Assembly (NCBI GenBank): GCA_965204905.1
Contig: OZ242042.1
Coordinates: forward strand, 1,488,001-1,552,000
Origin: Bin87 sp965204905
GTDB taxonomy: Bacteria > Chloroflexota > Dehalococcoidia > Lucifugimonadales > UBA3495
Length of the DNA: 64,000 nt
Direction: 5' to 3'
A program made the position numbers and the translations under genes. This document shows, in pieces, positions 1-8,699 of this stretch. The notes beneath the pieces are model-generated. The model saw nothing but the letters and a program-made list of their open reading frames with translations, searched no databases and was not told the origin of the DNA. Position 1 is the first letter of the stretch; each line of letters begins with the position of its first letter.

Positions 1-692
1 GGTATGTCGTTGGTGGCAATCTCGGTGGCGACTTCCATCGTCTTCTGGCGCAGGCGGTAGCTGGGAACCAGGTGGTTCAGCAGCCCGATGCGGTACGCTT
101 CTTCCGCCTCCACGATGCGCGCGGTGAACAGCAGTTCCTTGGCCTGGGGCCAGCCTACTTGGTTCACCAGTGTCCAAGTCGAATTGATGCGGCCGTAAGC
201 GGCGGCGAGGAACCTGAAGCGGGCCGCGTCGGAGCCGATCCGGATATCCAGTGAAGACGACAAAACGGCGCCACCACCGTAGGCCAACCCGTTTATCATC
301 CCAATCACCGGCTTGGCCGACGCGCTCACGTCATAGCTGCCCCGCTGGCGTTTGGCTGATTGGGAGTCCATGTCATCGCGCGTCAGCGTCCCTGCGTTCA
401 GGGCTGCTTGATCTTCGCGCTGCTGGTGAATGTCTCCCCCCGCGGTGAAAGCGGGTACGCGGGGATGCGTATCCGCTCCGGTGATTACGATGCAGCCGAT
501 TTCATCGTCTTCGTTCGCGGCACGGACGGCGTCGTGCAACTCACCGGTGAGCTGTCGGTTCATCGCGTTCAACACCTCGGGCCGATTCATCGTCAGGAAC
601 GCCACGTGGCCCACCTTCTCCCGTCGTCTGTCCCCACTGCCCTCAAACCGCGATACCCTTTCCTTGTCGTACAGGATGTACTGATAATCCAT
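1..692 (-). CDS. Enoyl-CoA hydratase/isomerase family protein (C-terminus cut by window edge)
   Basis: The reverse strand is open from an ATG at 692 to the first base of the window, giving about 230 residues. A GAGGAG ribosome site lies just upstream of the ATG. The translation has the crotonase pattern: a V-A-F-L-T-M-N-R-P-E strand near residue 31, an A-G-G-D-I oxyanion segment near 87, and M-I-N-G-L-A-Y-G-G-G near 130. The C-terminal part has the family's A-x-E-A-Y-R-I-G-L-L-N segment. Crotonases hydrate or isomerise acyl-CoA thioesters; the exact substrate cannot be told. A second crotonase lies at 57205, so acyl-CoA chemistry recurs in the window. The last residues are outside the window. 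Confidence 0.85.
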   Translation of the reverse strand, partial: MDYQYILYDKERVSRFEGSGDRRREKVGHVAFLTMNRPEVLNAMNRQLTGELHDAVRAANEDDEIGCIVITGADTHPRVPAFTAGGDIHQQREDQAALNAGTLTRDDMDSQSAKRQRGSYDVSASAKPVIGMINGLAYGGGAVLSSSLDIRIGSDAARFRFLAAAYGRINSTWTLVNQVGWPQAKELLFTARIVEAEEAYRIGLLNHLVPSYRLRQKTMEVATEIATNDI

Positions 693-840
693 CGAAATTC
701 GCGCTCCTCTTGATGTCCGAATTGCTCGCATTGTATTGGCACTCCCCTGCCATCGTCAAACGGCCTGTCTTGCTATTGAACTCTCGCCAACGATTGACAT
801 ACATGGCATTCGGCCCGATGATGAAACCGGGTGATCAGTT

Positions 841-2259
841 ATGCGGGTACGTAAGCCGAATCCTGTGGTTCTCGTCATATGCTCGGTACTCGTCTGCGCC
901 GGCGTACTCGGAACTTTCTTGCACTTTATCCCCGCTGAGGCTCAATCTCGAGCAGTGTTCGTTCTGCGGATCGAAGACACCATCAATCCGGTCAAGTCCC
1001 GAGTCATTGCCCGCGCCGTGGCCACCGCTATCGAGGCCGACGCGCAACTGTTGGTCATCGAACTCGACACTCCGGGCGGCCTGTACGACAGCACTCGTGA
1101 AATCGTTGAAACGCTGCTGGAATCCGATGTGCCTGTGGCCGTCTTCGTTTCCCCTCGTGGCGCCCAGGCTGGCTCCGCAGGGACTTTCATCACTGCAGCG
1201 GGACATATCGCCGCCATGGCCCCCGGTTCCAACATCGGCGCTGCTACTCCGGTCTCGGGCAGTGGGGAGGACATCGGCGAGACACTGGCCGACAAGGTCA
1301 CCAACGACGCGGCGGCGCTGATCCGGTCCATCGCCGAGGAGAGAGGGCGGAACCCCGACCCCCTGGAGCAAACCGTTCGTACCGCCGCGTCTTACTCCGC
1401 CAGCGAAGCGTTGGCCGCCGACATGATTGACCTGGTGGCCGATGACCTCCCCGACCTGCTCACACAGTTGGATGGCCGGACCATGGTCACCGTCTCTGGC
1501 GAGCGCACCTTGGAGTTGGCGGATTACGATCTCCAACCTATAGAGATGCAGTGGCGTGAGAAGTTTGTCGATTTCATTGCCAACCCCAATATCGCCTTTC
1601 TTCTCATCAGCCTCGGCAGCCTGGGCCTCGTGTTCGAGTTGATGACACCGGGCACCATTGGACCGGGCATCGCCGGTATCATCTGCTTGGGCTTGGGATT
1701 CCTGGCATTGGGCAATCTGCCGTTCAATTGGGCCGGGATTGCGTTCATTGTTCTGGCCGTCATTCTTGCCGTGCTGGAGATTTTCGTTTCCGGCTTCGGC
1801 GCGTTGGGCATTGGCGCGGTGGTCAGCCTGATCATCGGGGGCGTACTTCTGTTCGGCAGCTTTGGTGGTGGTGAGGTGCCCGTCAACTTTCCCGACGTGT
1901 CCGTGAGTCCTTGGGTGTTGGTAGGTGTGGGTGGCTTTTTCGCCCTCATCGCCGGTTATTTTGCCTACGAAGCCATCTCATCCCGGGTGTTGGGACGCCG
2001 CGCCGCGGTTGCCGGGGGAGGTTTATCCGACAGCGACGGTCGCAGTTCTACCGGGCATCTCCTCGGGCAAACTGGGCGCGTGACGAGAGCGTTGAATCCC
2101 AGGGGAATCGTGAACCTGGGTGACGAAACGTGGTCCGCCATAAGCAGCGATGGATCGACAATCCGGGAAGGCAGTCAAATCCGCGTGGTCGCAGTGCGAG
2201 GTCTGATGCTCACCGTCGAATCCGTCGCGTCCCCGCCGACCGTGGAAGGCCAGGAATGA
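841..2259 (+). CDS. NfeD-family membrane serine protease (ClpP-like domain plus NfeD domain)
   Basis: The 472-residue product starts with a hydrophobic signal/anchor (about 10-34). A ClpP/SDH-type protease domain follows (about 38-220), with a catalytic-type Ser in A-Q-A-G-S-A-G near 112 and a candidate Lys in A-D-K-V-T-N near 152, fitting the Ser-Lys dyad known for long-form NfeD (NfeD1b) proteases. Several membrane helices cover 245-385, and a soluble OB-fold NfeD domain ends the protein (about 405-470). Long NfeD proteins cleave membrane-associated stomatin partners. The next gene, 56 bases downstream on the same strand, is exactly such an SPFH protein, so the two probably form one membrane-microdomain unit. 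Confidence 0.9.
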   Translation: MRVRKPNPVVLVICSVLVCAGVLGTFLHFIPAEAQSRAVFVLRIEDTINPVKSRVIARAVATAIEADAQLLVIELDTPGGLYDSTREIVETLLESDVPVAVFVSPRGAQAGSAGTFITAAGHIAAMAPGSNIGAATPVSGSGEDIGETLADKVTNDAAALIRSIAEERGRNPDPLEQTVRTAASYSASEALAADMIDLVADDLPDLLTQLDGRTMVTVSGERTLELADYDLQPIEMQWREKFVDFIANPNIAFLLISLGSLGLVFELMTPGTIGPGIAGIICLGLGFLALGNLPFNWAGIAFIVLAVILAVLEIFVSGFGALGIGAVVSLIIGGVLLFGSFGGGEVPVNFPDVSVSPWVLVGVGGFFALIAGYFAYEAISSRVLGRRAAVAGGGLSDSDGRSSTGHLLGQTGRVTRALNPRGIVNLGDETWSAISSDGSTIREGSQIRVVAVRGLMLTVESVASPPTVEGQE

Positions 2260-2315
2260 TGATAAGATTGTATTTGAACACCTATCGAGGAACAGCCAAT
2301 TAAGGAGGCATGATC

Positions 2316-3230
2316 ATGGCCAGTGGCCTGGTAGTCGTCCAGCAGTATCAACGAATGGTCGTACAGCGCTTCGGCACCTACATCGGCAGCCGGCGACCGG
2401 GCCTGCACTTCCTCATCCCCTTCCTCTACCATGGCACTAAAGTTGACCTGCGGGAGCGCGTAACCCGTGTGCCTACCCAGAAGTACATCACCGCCGACAA
2501 CGTCGTGGTGGACATGGACTTCGTCATCTACTACCGCGTAATGGAGGATGCCGTTGATCGGGCGGTTCTGGAAGTGCAGAACTTTGAAGCCGCCGTCATC
2601 AACCTCGCTTTTGCAACTCTCCGTTCGGTCATTGGCGCTATGGACCTAGCGACCACCCTGTCCGAGCGCGAGCGCATCCGCGACGATGTGCAGATTCGCA
2701 TGGACGAGGTCACCGAACGTTGGGGCGTCAAGGTGTCCCAGGTCGAGATCAACGAGGTGGACCCGCCTCCCGGCGTCAAAGCCGCCATGGAGCGACAGAA
2801 GTCCGCCGACGCCATCCGCACCGCCGAAATCACCGAGTCCGAAGGCCAGCGGCAGGCCGCTATCAACCTGGCTGAGGGCGAGCGCCAGTCCGCTATCCTG
2901 CGCGCTCAGGGTCAGCGCGAGTCGGAAATTTTGGCGGCTGAAGGCGATCAGCAAGCCACCGTCCTGCGCGCCGAGGGTTTCAGCACCGCGTTGGAACGCA
3001 TCTACAACGTCGCCAGCACTGTTGACGCTCGCACCATGAGCCTCCAGTACTTCGATACCCTCAAATCCCTGGGCAGCAGCCCGTCCACCAAGTTCATCTT
3101 CCCCATGGAGTTCACTTCCATGCTATCGCCCTTCCTCGGCATGGGCAGCATGAACCAACCCGACGGCGGCAACGCTAACCGGGGCAACCAGACGAACGGC
3201 GCGAACGAAGAGACCGACACCCGCAACTGA
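2316..3230 (+). CDS. SPFH/stomatin-like (band 7) membrane protein
   Basis: 304 residues. An AAGGAGG site ends at 2308, so ATG 2316 (seven bases away) is preferred over ATG 2310, which is one base away. The protein has a short hydrophobic N-terminus, an SPFH domain (about 20-180, including the R-x-Y-I-T-A-D-N-V-V-V-D segment), then a helical Ala/Glu/Gln-rich tail (E-G-E-R-Q, A-E-G-D-Q repeats) typical of stomatins and prohibitin-like scaffolds. SPFH proteins oligomerise on the inner membrane. It follows the NfeD protease gene, the usual stomatin operon partner. The C-terminus is Asn/Gly-rich and low complexity. Confidence 0.9.
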   Translation: MASGLVVVQQYQRMVVQRFGTYIGSRRPGLHFLIPFLYHGTKVDLRERVTRVPTQKYITADNVVVDMDFVIYYRVMEDAVDRAVLEVQNFEAAVINLAFATLRSVIGAMDLATTLSERERIRDDVQIRMDEVTERWGVKVSQVEINEVDPPPGVKAAMERQKSADAIRTAEITESEGQRQAAINLAEGERQSAILRAQGQRESEILAAEGDQQATVLRAEGFSTALERIYNVASTVDARTMSLQYFDTLKSLGSSPSTKFIFPMEFTSMLSPFLGMGSMNQPDGGNANRGNQTNGANEETDTRN

Positions 3231-3260
3231 TGTCCGGTAAAGTGCCGCGCTAAAACTGGA

Positions 3261-3290
3261 GGGGCAACCATAACGGTTGCCCCAGTTTTT
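3261..3290 (+). terminator. Rho-independent terminator after the NfeD/SPFH pair
   Basis: GGGGCAACC (3261-3269) pairs perfectly with GGTTGCCCC (3275-3283) around a five-base loop and is followed by AGTTTTT. An A-rich outer arm (AAACT) on the left extends the stem and gives T's on the other strand too. It sits between two convergent genes and may work in both directions. Confidence 0.8.
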
Positions 3291-3294
3291 CGCC

Positions 3295-4263
3295 TCAGTG
3301 GGACCCGCTTAACACCTGCTGCAACCCAATGTCATCATCCAGCAGCCGCATCGCCTCGGCGTATGGCTCAGACGCCTTGCCTTCGATGTTTTTCAGCAGG
3401 TTGTCCAGACTAGTGTCGTTGGCCAACCGCATGGTGATACGCCGGTGCAGTTCCTCCTGCACCGTTTCCAGGAACTCCGTGCGCCGTCGCTCGGCGCGCC
3501 GCTTTTGCAGCCCGCCGCTGTCCGTCAGATACGACCGATGCGCGCCTATGCCGTCCCACAGCTCGGCGATGCCCACGTTGGCGTATGCCTGAGTCAGTAG
3601 AACCTGCGGATTCCATCCGTCGCTCAGATCGGCCATTTGCAGCATCCCCGTCACGGCGGTGGCCAACTGGTTGGCTCCGTCCCGGTCGGCCTTATTAATG
3701 ACATAAAGATCGGCGATCTCCATGACGCCGGCCTTGAGCGTCTGTATCGAGTCGCCGGATTCTGGCGTCATTGCCACCACCACCGAGTCGGCCACGCCCA
3801 TGATTCCCAGTTCCGTTTGGCCGACGCCCACCGTTTCCACCAGCACTACGTCCTTGCCGGCGGCATCCAGCGCGCGCACCATGCTCTTGACGATCCGCGG
3901 CAGCCCGCCTGATTGTCCCCGTGTCGCCACGCTGCGGATGAAAACCCCGTCGTCCAGGTAGTGCCGCTGCATCCGGATCCGGTCGCCCAGCAACGCGCCG
4001 CCGGTGAATGGGCTGGTGGGGTCAACCGCCAAGATCCCGACGGTGAGGTCCTGTGCTCGGAGGTGTTCAGCGAGGCGGTCCACCAGCGTGCTTTTGCCAA
4101 CTCCGGGCGGCCCGGTAATGCCCACCGTGTACGCGCGCCCGGTGCGCGGGTCCAGTTGTTCCATTACTGAACCCGCCTCCGGACGCCCCCGCTCCAGCAG
4201 GGTCAACGCTCGGGACAGTGCGCGCAGTTCGCCGCGCAGGACGCGGTCGGCCAGATTGTTCAT
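3295..4263 (-). CDS. meaB: MeaB/ArgK-type G3E GTPase (methylmalonyl-CoA mutase-associated)
   Basis: 322 residues from ATG 4263; a TTG at 4293 is a weaker alternative that would overlap the upstream gene. A Walker A motif G-P-P-G-V-G-K-S-T lies at 51-59, the base-recognition N-K-A-D segment is present, and V-E-T-V-G-V-G-Q-T-E is the diagnostic MeaB switch segment. MeaB proteins load and protect adenosylcobalamin-dependent acyl-CoA mutases using GTP. No mutase gene is visible here; the partner must lie elsewhere. The upstream aldolase gene ends ten bases away on the same strand, so co-transcription is likely. Confidence 0.93.
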   Translation of the reverse strand: MNNLADRVLRGELRALSRALTLLERGRPEAGSVMEQLDPRTGRAYTVGITGPPGVGKSTLVDRLAEHLRAQDLTVGILAVDPTSPFTGGALLGDRIRMQRHYLDDGVFIRSVATRGQSGGLPRIVKSMVRALDAAGKDVVLVETVGVGQTELGIMGVADSVVVAMTPESGDSIQTLKAGVMEIADLYVINKADRDGANQLATAVTGMLQMADLSDGWNPQVLLTQAYANVGIAELWDGIGAHRSYLTDSGGLQKRRAERRRTEFLETVQEELHRRITMRLANDTSLDNLLKNIEGKASEPYAEAMRLLDDDIGLQQVLSGSH

Positions 4264-4273
4264 CGGGCAATCG

Positions 4274-5047
4274 TCACGAGCGTAGGTCGGCAAGGAAACG
4301 GCCGGCGCTCTGCCGTATGAAATCCTGGACGTTGACCGACATCAGATGCACGCCACGTTCGGCGAACTGGCGGAAACGCGCTACGTTATCCACGGTCATG
4401 CCGGCCCCGGCAACGCCAATGATTTTGCCCTCGGCCAGCGTCCCTTCTATTACCTGGGTAATCGCGGCGTCCACGTCAGATTGCGGCGGCATTCCCATGG
4501 CTTGCGTCAGGTCGCTGCTGCCCACCAGGATGGCATCCACTCCGTCAACGCTGGCGATTTCCCGAACATTCGCCACCGCTTCCGGCGTCTCCACCATGCA
4601 GATCACCAGCGTCTCCCGGTTCGCGGCCTCATAGTATTCCGCTGGTGGGAGTCCGCCGCCCAGCCGATTGGTGCGTCCGCCGGTGGCGCTGCTCCGGTCG
4701 CCCATGGGGTAATAGTGGGATGCCTGTGCCACTGCCTCCGCTTCGGCGCGGTTGTTGATGTGCGGAATAATCAGCCCCTGCGCGCCTCGGTCGAGAAAGC
4801 GCAGCAGAGTGGAAGGCTCGGCGTTGGGCACTCGCACCACCGGGGTGATGTCGTGCAGCTCGGCGGCGCGGATCATGTTTTCCGACTCGGAATCGTTGGA
4901 AGACCCGTGCTCGCAGTCTATCCAAACCCAGTCGAAACCCAGCACGCCGTAGAGTTCCACCAGGATGGGCGCGTAGAAGTTTACGCTGCCGCCCACGGCG
5001 ATTTCGCCGGCGAGGAGTTTGGCTTTGGCGCGGTTGGTTCGTACCAT
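4274..5047 (-). CDS. HpcH/HpaI aldolase/citrate lyase family protein
   Basis: 257 residues from ATG 5047, preceded by GGAGGGAGAA; the longer frame upstream only reads through an intergenic palindrome. The W-I-D-C-E-H-G-S segment (43-49), G-A-Q-G-L-I-I-P-H-I segment and M-V-E-T-P-E segment are those of metal-dependent class II aldolases of the HpaI group, which cleave or form 2-keto-hydroxy acids with pyruvate or a similar donor. The substrate is not deducible. It is followed at ten bases by meaB. Confidence 0.88.
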   Translation of the reverse strand: MVRTNRAKAKLLAGEIAVGGSVNFYAPILVELYGVLGFDWVWIDCEHGSSNDSESENMIRAAELHDITPVVRVPNAEPSTLLRFLDRGAQGLIIPHINNRAEAEAVAQASHYYPMGDRSSATGGRTNRLGGGLPPAEYYEAANRETLVICMVETPEAVANVREIASVDGVDAILVGSSDLTQAMGMPPQSDVDAAITQVIEGTLAEGKIIGVAGAGMTVDNVARFRQFAERGVHLMSVNVQDFIRQSAGRFLADLRS

Positions 5048-5104
5048 TTCTCCCTCCGTTGGGATTTTCTTGCATTGATAAACAGGATGGACAGGATATG
5101 TGCT

Positions 5105-5131
5105 CTGGATTCCGGCTTTCGCCGGAATGAC
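5105..5131. repeat. Short palindromic intergenic repeat
   Basis: The stretch reads C-C-G-G-C-T-T-T-C-G-C-C-G-G, a near-perfect hairpin flanked by TGGATT and AATGAC. Palindromes of this sequence type occur as dispersed intergenic repeats in many bacterial genomes. Here it sits between the aldolase start and the 3' end of RNase P RNA. Only one copy is visible in the window. Confidence 0.5.
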
Positions 5132-5154
5132 GGGTGAAAGGTGAAAGTAGAGAA

Positions 5155-5532
5155 TGCCGGGCGGCCTGTAAGCCGGGTTCTGTATCCGCCTTTCGGCGGA
5201 CGGTGACCATCTATCTAGCCCCAGCGTTACCGCTGGGGTCAAGCAGCCAACCCGGGAACGGGCCGGACACCCATGGTTCCCCTATTCGGCCTTGCTCCAG
5301 GTGGGGTTTGGCCGCCGGTGCGTCGCCGCACTCGGCCGGGCGCTCTTACCGCCCGATTTCACCCTTGCCGAGCCTGCTTTGCAGAATTCGGCGGTATGTT
5401 TCTGTGCCACTTTCCGTCCCCTCGACGCGAACGCCTTGGAGCCTGGGCGTTACCCAGCACCCTGTCCAGTGGAGCCCGGACTTTCCTCCCCGAGACCTTT
5501 CGGCCTCGCGGCGGCCACCCAGCCGGCCCGAC
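5155..5532 (-). ncRNA. rnpB: RNase P RNA (bacterial type A)
   Basis: On the reverse strand the conserved 5' block G-A-G-G-A-A-A-G-T-C-C-G-G-G-C lies around 5475-5490. The conserved 3' block A-C-A-G-A-A-C-C-C-G-G-C-T-T-A-C lies near 5166-5181. These form the P4 helix and catalytic core. The ends pair as a GC-rich P1 helix (5' GGCCGGC-type near 5530, 3' GGCCGCCCGGC near 5160), giving about 380 nt, the usual length. It is the catalytic RNA that matures tRNA 5' ends. End positions are good to roughly ten bases. The reading frames over it are spurious. Confidence 0.93.
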
Positions 5533-5562
5533 ATTCTCCTATAACGAGTCTAGCATACGACA

Positions 5563-6516
5563 CTACTCTGCGTCCGGGTGCGTGGTTATGAACCGGGCGG
5601 AACGCTCCGGGTCCACATGCGGCGCGCGCACCTCCACGCCGGCCTGCTCTTCCTGGAGGCGCACCGTGCTACTGCTGTCGGCGTTGCCCCAGCCGCGGTT
5701 CATGGCCTGGAGTGAAATCTGCTGCGCCAGCGTGGACATGGGCATCGGGACGTCGTACTCGCGTGCCAGTTCGGTAGCCAGCGAGATGTCCTTGTGGGCC
5801 AGGTTCAGCGCGAAGCTGGCCGGCTCGAATTCTCCCTGGAACATGGTGCGAACCAGACCCTCATGCAGGAAGGACATCCGGCCCAGCGCCCCGCGTCGCA
5901 CGCATTCCCAGAGCGGTTCGGGATCAACACCGGCCTTGACTCCCAGCGTAAGCCCCTCTGCGATGGCTTGCCGGACGCTGTGCCCAATCATGTTATGCAC
6001 CAGTTTGGCCACGCTGCCCGCTCCAACCTCGCCCGCATAGAAAACCTTGTCGCCAAACGAGTCCAATATGGGCTTCACCCGGTCAAACACCTCACGGTCG
6101 CCGCCCACCATCACGGCCAGGTTGCCTGATGCGGCGCCCGTTTTGCCACCGCTGACCGGAGCGTCCAGGACGTGGCAGCCCTTGGCGCGGAATTTCGGTT
6201 CGATCTCGCGTATCAGCGTGGGGCGGCTCGAAGAGAGGTCGATGTACACGCTGCCGGGCCGAATCCCCTCCAGCACTCCCTCCGGTCCGGTTGACACCGA
6301 TTCCACCTCATACGGCCCTGGCAGTGAGGTGAATGTAACGTCGCAGCCGGCCGCGACCTCTGCCGGAGTGTTGGCCAGCCTCGCCCCGCCTTCCAGCAGG
6401 GGCAGCGCCGCCTCTTCGCGCAGGTCATAGACGATCATGGGATAGCCGGCGCGCTGGATGTTGGCTGACATGCCGCCGCCCATGTTGCCCAAACCGATGA
6501 ATCCTACGGTTTCCAT
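5563..6516 (-). CDS. NAD(P)-dependent beta-hydroxyacid dehydrogenase (3-hydroxyisobutyrate dehydrogenase family)
   Basis: 317 residues from ATG 6516; a GTG nine bases upstream is an alternative. The N-terminus has the Rossmann G-F-I-G-L-G-N-M-G motif. D-A-P-V-S-G-G near 120 is the substrate-binding segment, and G-A-G-S-V-A-K-L-V-H-N carries the catalytic Lys of this family. Such enzymes oxidise 3-hydroxyisobutyrate, tartronate semialdehyde or similar acids. The gene stops 31 bases before the RNase P RNA region; the C-terminal ~25 residues are charged and less conserved-looking. Confidence 0.9.
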   Translation of the reverse strand: METVGFIGLGNMGGGMSANIQRAGYPMIVYDLREEAALPLLEGGARLANTPAEVAAGCDVTFTSLPGPYEVESVSTGPEGVLEGIRPGSVYIDLSSSRPTLIREIEPKFRAKGCHVLDAPVSGGKTGAASGNLAVMVGGDREVFDRVKPILDSFGDKVFYAGEVGAGSVAKLVHNMIGHSVRQAIAEGLTLGVKAGVDPEPLWECVRRGALGRMSFLHEGLVRTMFQGEFEPASFALNLAHKDISLATELAREYDVPMPMSTLAQQISLQAMNRGWGNADSSSTVRLQEEQAGVEVRAPHVDPERSARFITTHPDAE

Positions 6517-6598
6517 AACTGTCACAACTCCATTGGTCCGCCTCCGGCGGATAGATGACGGCAGTATAACCCACCCACAAAGCGCACAGGCCGGATGC

Positions 6599-6604
6599 TA
6601 TAAT
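6599..6604 (+). promoter_or_regulatory. Probable -10 box of the tRNA-Gln gene
   Basis: TATAAT preceded by TGC (extended -10 style) lies nine bases before the tRNA. No good -35 box is seen 17 bases upstream. Confidence 0.5.
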
Positions 6605-6613
6605 TTATAGAGA

Positions 6614-6687
6614 TGCCCCGTGGTGTAGCGGTAGCACGTCAGCCTTTGGAGCTGTAAGCCCTGGTTCGAACCCAGGCGGGGCAGCCA
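6614..6687 (+). tRNA. tRNA-Gln (anticodon TTG), CCA encoded
   Basis: A cloverleaf folds with acceptor TGCCCCG/CGGGGCA, a D arm, anticodon loop C-T-T-T-G-G-A (anticodon TTG), and a T arm CTGG-TTCGAAC-CCAG. The U1-A72 pair is normal for tRNA-Gln. Bases 6685-6687 encode CCA. The frameshifted serine recombinase on the opposite strand runs into the 3' half of this gene, marking it as a likely integration site. Confidence 0.95.
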
Positions 6688-7121
6688 CTCGATACTGTAG
6701 AGCGAACTCGTTGTTTCAGGGCCACCCTGTTGGTCCTGACCGCCGGTTTCGGATTTCCGTCCGGTATCGGGATGGCGTACTCAATGTTGGCGTAGCCTGG
6801 CTCAAACCAGATCGTCTTGACGAACCGCTTGCAGATCGCGTTCACCGTCTTGACGTTGTCCTGCTGAAGGTAGGTTTGGACATCCTTGGCGTACTCCATT
6901 ATCCGTTCCGGGTTATCCAGGATGATGGCTTCGTCCCCCATCTGGGATAGGACCTCGGCCTTCTTCATTTCCTGCTCGTCGATTTGTGCCTGGATTTTTT
7001 CGGCCCGTTCTTGGAGCTTGTCGACTGGGATATTGGCGACGAGATAGGCGTCGAGTAGCCGGTCTTGCTGTTGGCTCAGCTTTTCGAGCTGCTTGTCGAT
7101 GCTCGCCAGTTGCCGCCGCTG
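6639..7121 (-). pseudogene. C-terminal remainder of the serine recombinase, out of frame
   Basis: Beyond the frame break at 7122-7126 the reverse strand continues as recombinase sequence in the -1 frame. A long coiled-coil (I-D-K-Q-L-E-K-L-S-Q-Q-Q-D) is followed by the helical and beta C-terminal segment (A-I-C-K-R-F-V-K-T-I-W-F) usual in large serine recombinases. It ends inside the tRNA-Gln gene. Joined to the upstream part by one restored base, the protein would be about 549 residues, the family's usual size. It has no start of its own. Confidence 0.75.
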
Positions 7122-8287
7122 TTTTTGTTGGTGGGACTGGCTTCTTTGCGCACGGTGTCGATGAGCGCGCGCAGGTTTTCCTCGCTCAGGATGTCGTCGA
7201 GTATGGCCTGCATGATGACGGGAGAGTTCTTCTGTTCGGAGTAGGATGCCAAGTCGCAGGCTTCCTTGCCGAAGTCGTCCCTTTTCGCGCAGACGAAGTA
7301 GTGGTAGGCGCCGCCTTTGCCGGACTTGATCTTCATCCTGCTGCCGCATTTGTCGCATTTGCCCAGGTCGTTGAAGGCGTGCTCATTGGCTGCGGTTCTG
7401 GGGTGTACCACGTTGGGCGCCCGGCTCTTCAGCTTCTGCTGCACCTTTTCGAATTCTTCCGGTGAGACTATGGCGGGATGGGCTTGTTCTCTGGACACGG
7501 CCCCTGGCTCACCAGTTTCCTTGTCGACGTTCCACACCACGTACCCGGTGAGGGTGCGATTCCTGAGCAGGTCGTGGACCTTCTGTCTGGTGAACGTCTT
7601 GCCTTGCTTGGTGAGATGGCCTTCGTCGTCGAGCTGCCTGACGATGTCGAGGACGGTTGAGTCTCTGAGGGCGAGGTCAAAGATGTACTTGGCTAGTTTC
7701 TCGTAGTCCGGGTCCAGTTCCAGCTTCTGGCGCGTCCTGCCCCCATCGGCTACTTTGACGATCCGGTAGCCGAGCGGCGGCCAAGCGGCCATGTAGAACC
7801 CTCTTTCCACGGATTCTTTCATGCCGCGCCTGATGTCCTCGGCCATGTTTTCGGAGAAAAACTCATCGAAGCTGGCGATAATGTTTCGCAGCAGCCTGCC
7901 GAGGGGCCCTTCCAGGCCGGGCTCCATCATGGAGACTACCTGTTTATCGTGTTCTTCGAGCAGGTCCCAGTACTGGATCATGTCCCTGAGGTTGCGGGCG
8001 AATCGGTTGAGCTTCCACACGAGGACTTTGTCGAAGTGTGAGTTGTCCGAAGTTGCGACCTCGACCATCTTTTGGAACTCGCCCCGGTCGTCCACCCGGC
8101 CGGATTTGGCTTCGTCAACGTAATACTCGACGATGATGCCGCCGTTGCGGGCGACGAACTCTTGGGCTGCCGACTTCTGGCCGGCGATGGAGTTCTCGAC
8201 GTCCTGCTGCTCGCTGGACGTCCTGCAATAGACGGCGTAACGGATTGGCTTTTCACGCTTGGACTTGGACTTCGACTTCGACGTCAT
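7076..8287 (-). CDS. Large serine recombinase/integrase, frameshifted near residue 388
   Basis: The start is ATG 8287 with GGAGG ten bases upstream; the longer frame reaching 8722 adds non-conserved sequence. Visible domains: resolvase catalytic domain (15-160) with the nucleophile motif Y-C-R-T-S-S (Ser24) and K-L-N-R-F-A-R-N; recombinase domain (about 175-290); and a zinc beta-ribbon with C-D-K-C and C-A-K/C-D-L cysteines (about 320-365). The frame breaks at a five-base A run (reverse strand; T's at 7122-7126) and ends after a short unrelated tail. One extra A would restore a coiled-coil C-terminus that runs to 6639 over tRNA-Gln. It is either a recent inactivating deletion or an assembly error. 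Confidence 0.85.
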   Translation of the reverse strand: MTSKSKSKSKREKPIRYAVYCRTSSEQQDVENSIAGQKSAAQEFVARNGGIIVEYYVDEAKSGRVDDRGEFQKMVEVATSDNSHFDKVLVWKLNRFARNLRDMIQYWDLLEEHDKQVVSMMEPGLEGPLGRLLRNIIASFDEFFSENMAEDIRRGMKESVERGFYMAAWPPLGYRIVKVADGGRTRQKLELDPDYEKLAKYIFDLALRDSTVLDIVRQLDDEGHLTKQGKTFTRQKVHDLLRNRTLTGYVVWNVDKETGEPGAVSREQAHPAIVSPEEFEKVQQKLKSRAPNVVHPRTAANEHAFNDLGKCDKCGSRMKIKSGKGGAYHYFVCAKRDDFGKEACDLASYSEQKNSPVIMQAILDDILSEENLRALIDTVRKEASPTNKNSGGNWRASTSSSKS

Positions 8288-8397
8288 AGGGGTCGTTCCT
8301 CCAGTTGAGTGTGACCCTCGCCCAAGCTTCACGAGTCGAGACGGCTTTGCCGTCTGCCCGAGGCTTTGCGTTGGCGCTTGTTGGGCGCCGGAGCCGT

Positions 8398-8595
8398 CTA
8401 GCTGGGTGCCCAGAGAGCCGCGCGACGCTCGGGGGCACGCGCCACTTGGCGAGGTTTGTTCCAGTAAGCGCTTTTGCACCTGGGGCAGTTTTTGGGTTCT
8501 GGCGGCAGTGTCGCGTCGGGATCGATAGAGGCTCTCGGAGCCCAGCGGTAGTTGCAGCGACCGCATGAGAATCCGTGGATCAATATCCGGGCCAT
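8398..8595 (-). CDS. Small zinc-ribbon protein
   Basis: 65 residues from ATG 8595 with GAGG upstream. Two C-x-x-C knuckles (C-G-R-C near 11 and C-P-R-C near 37, the latter followed by K-S-A-Y-W-N-K-P) should bind one zinc. Small proteins with this C-P-R-C-K-S-x-Y-W-N pattern are common hypothetical genes; no function is established to my knowledge. It lies about 110 bases upstream of the recombinase start on the same strand and could be co-transcribed with it. Confidence 0.65.
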   Translation of the reverse strand: MARILIHGFSCGRCNYRWAPRASIDPDATLPPEPKNCPRCKSAYWNKPRQVARAPERRAALWAPS

Positions 8596-8699
8596 TTCGC
8601 ACCTCGGGGAAATCCCATCTGTAAGTGTGAATAGTAATCAATGTCTGTAGGGCGGGATTTCCCCGCCCCACGCTAGCACCATATCGTCTTCGAGTCAAA

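Noticed and set aside
4346..5137. 263-residue plus-strand frame
   Set aside because: Antisense to the HpcH/HpaI aldolase; low-complexity composition.
7122..7126. Programmed -1 frameshift in the recombinase
   Set aside because: The site reads C-AAA-AAC, where the P-site tRNA cannot re-pair well, and no strong downstream hairpin was found. Large serine recombinases are not known to use frameshifting. A deletion or sequencing error is simpler.
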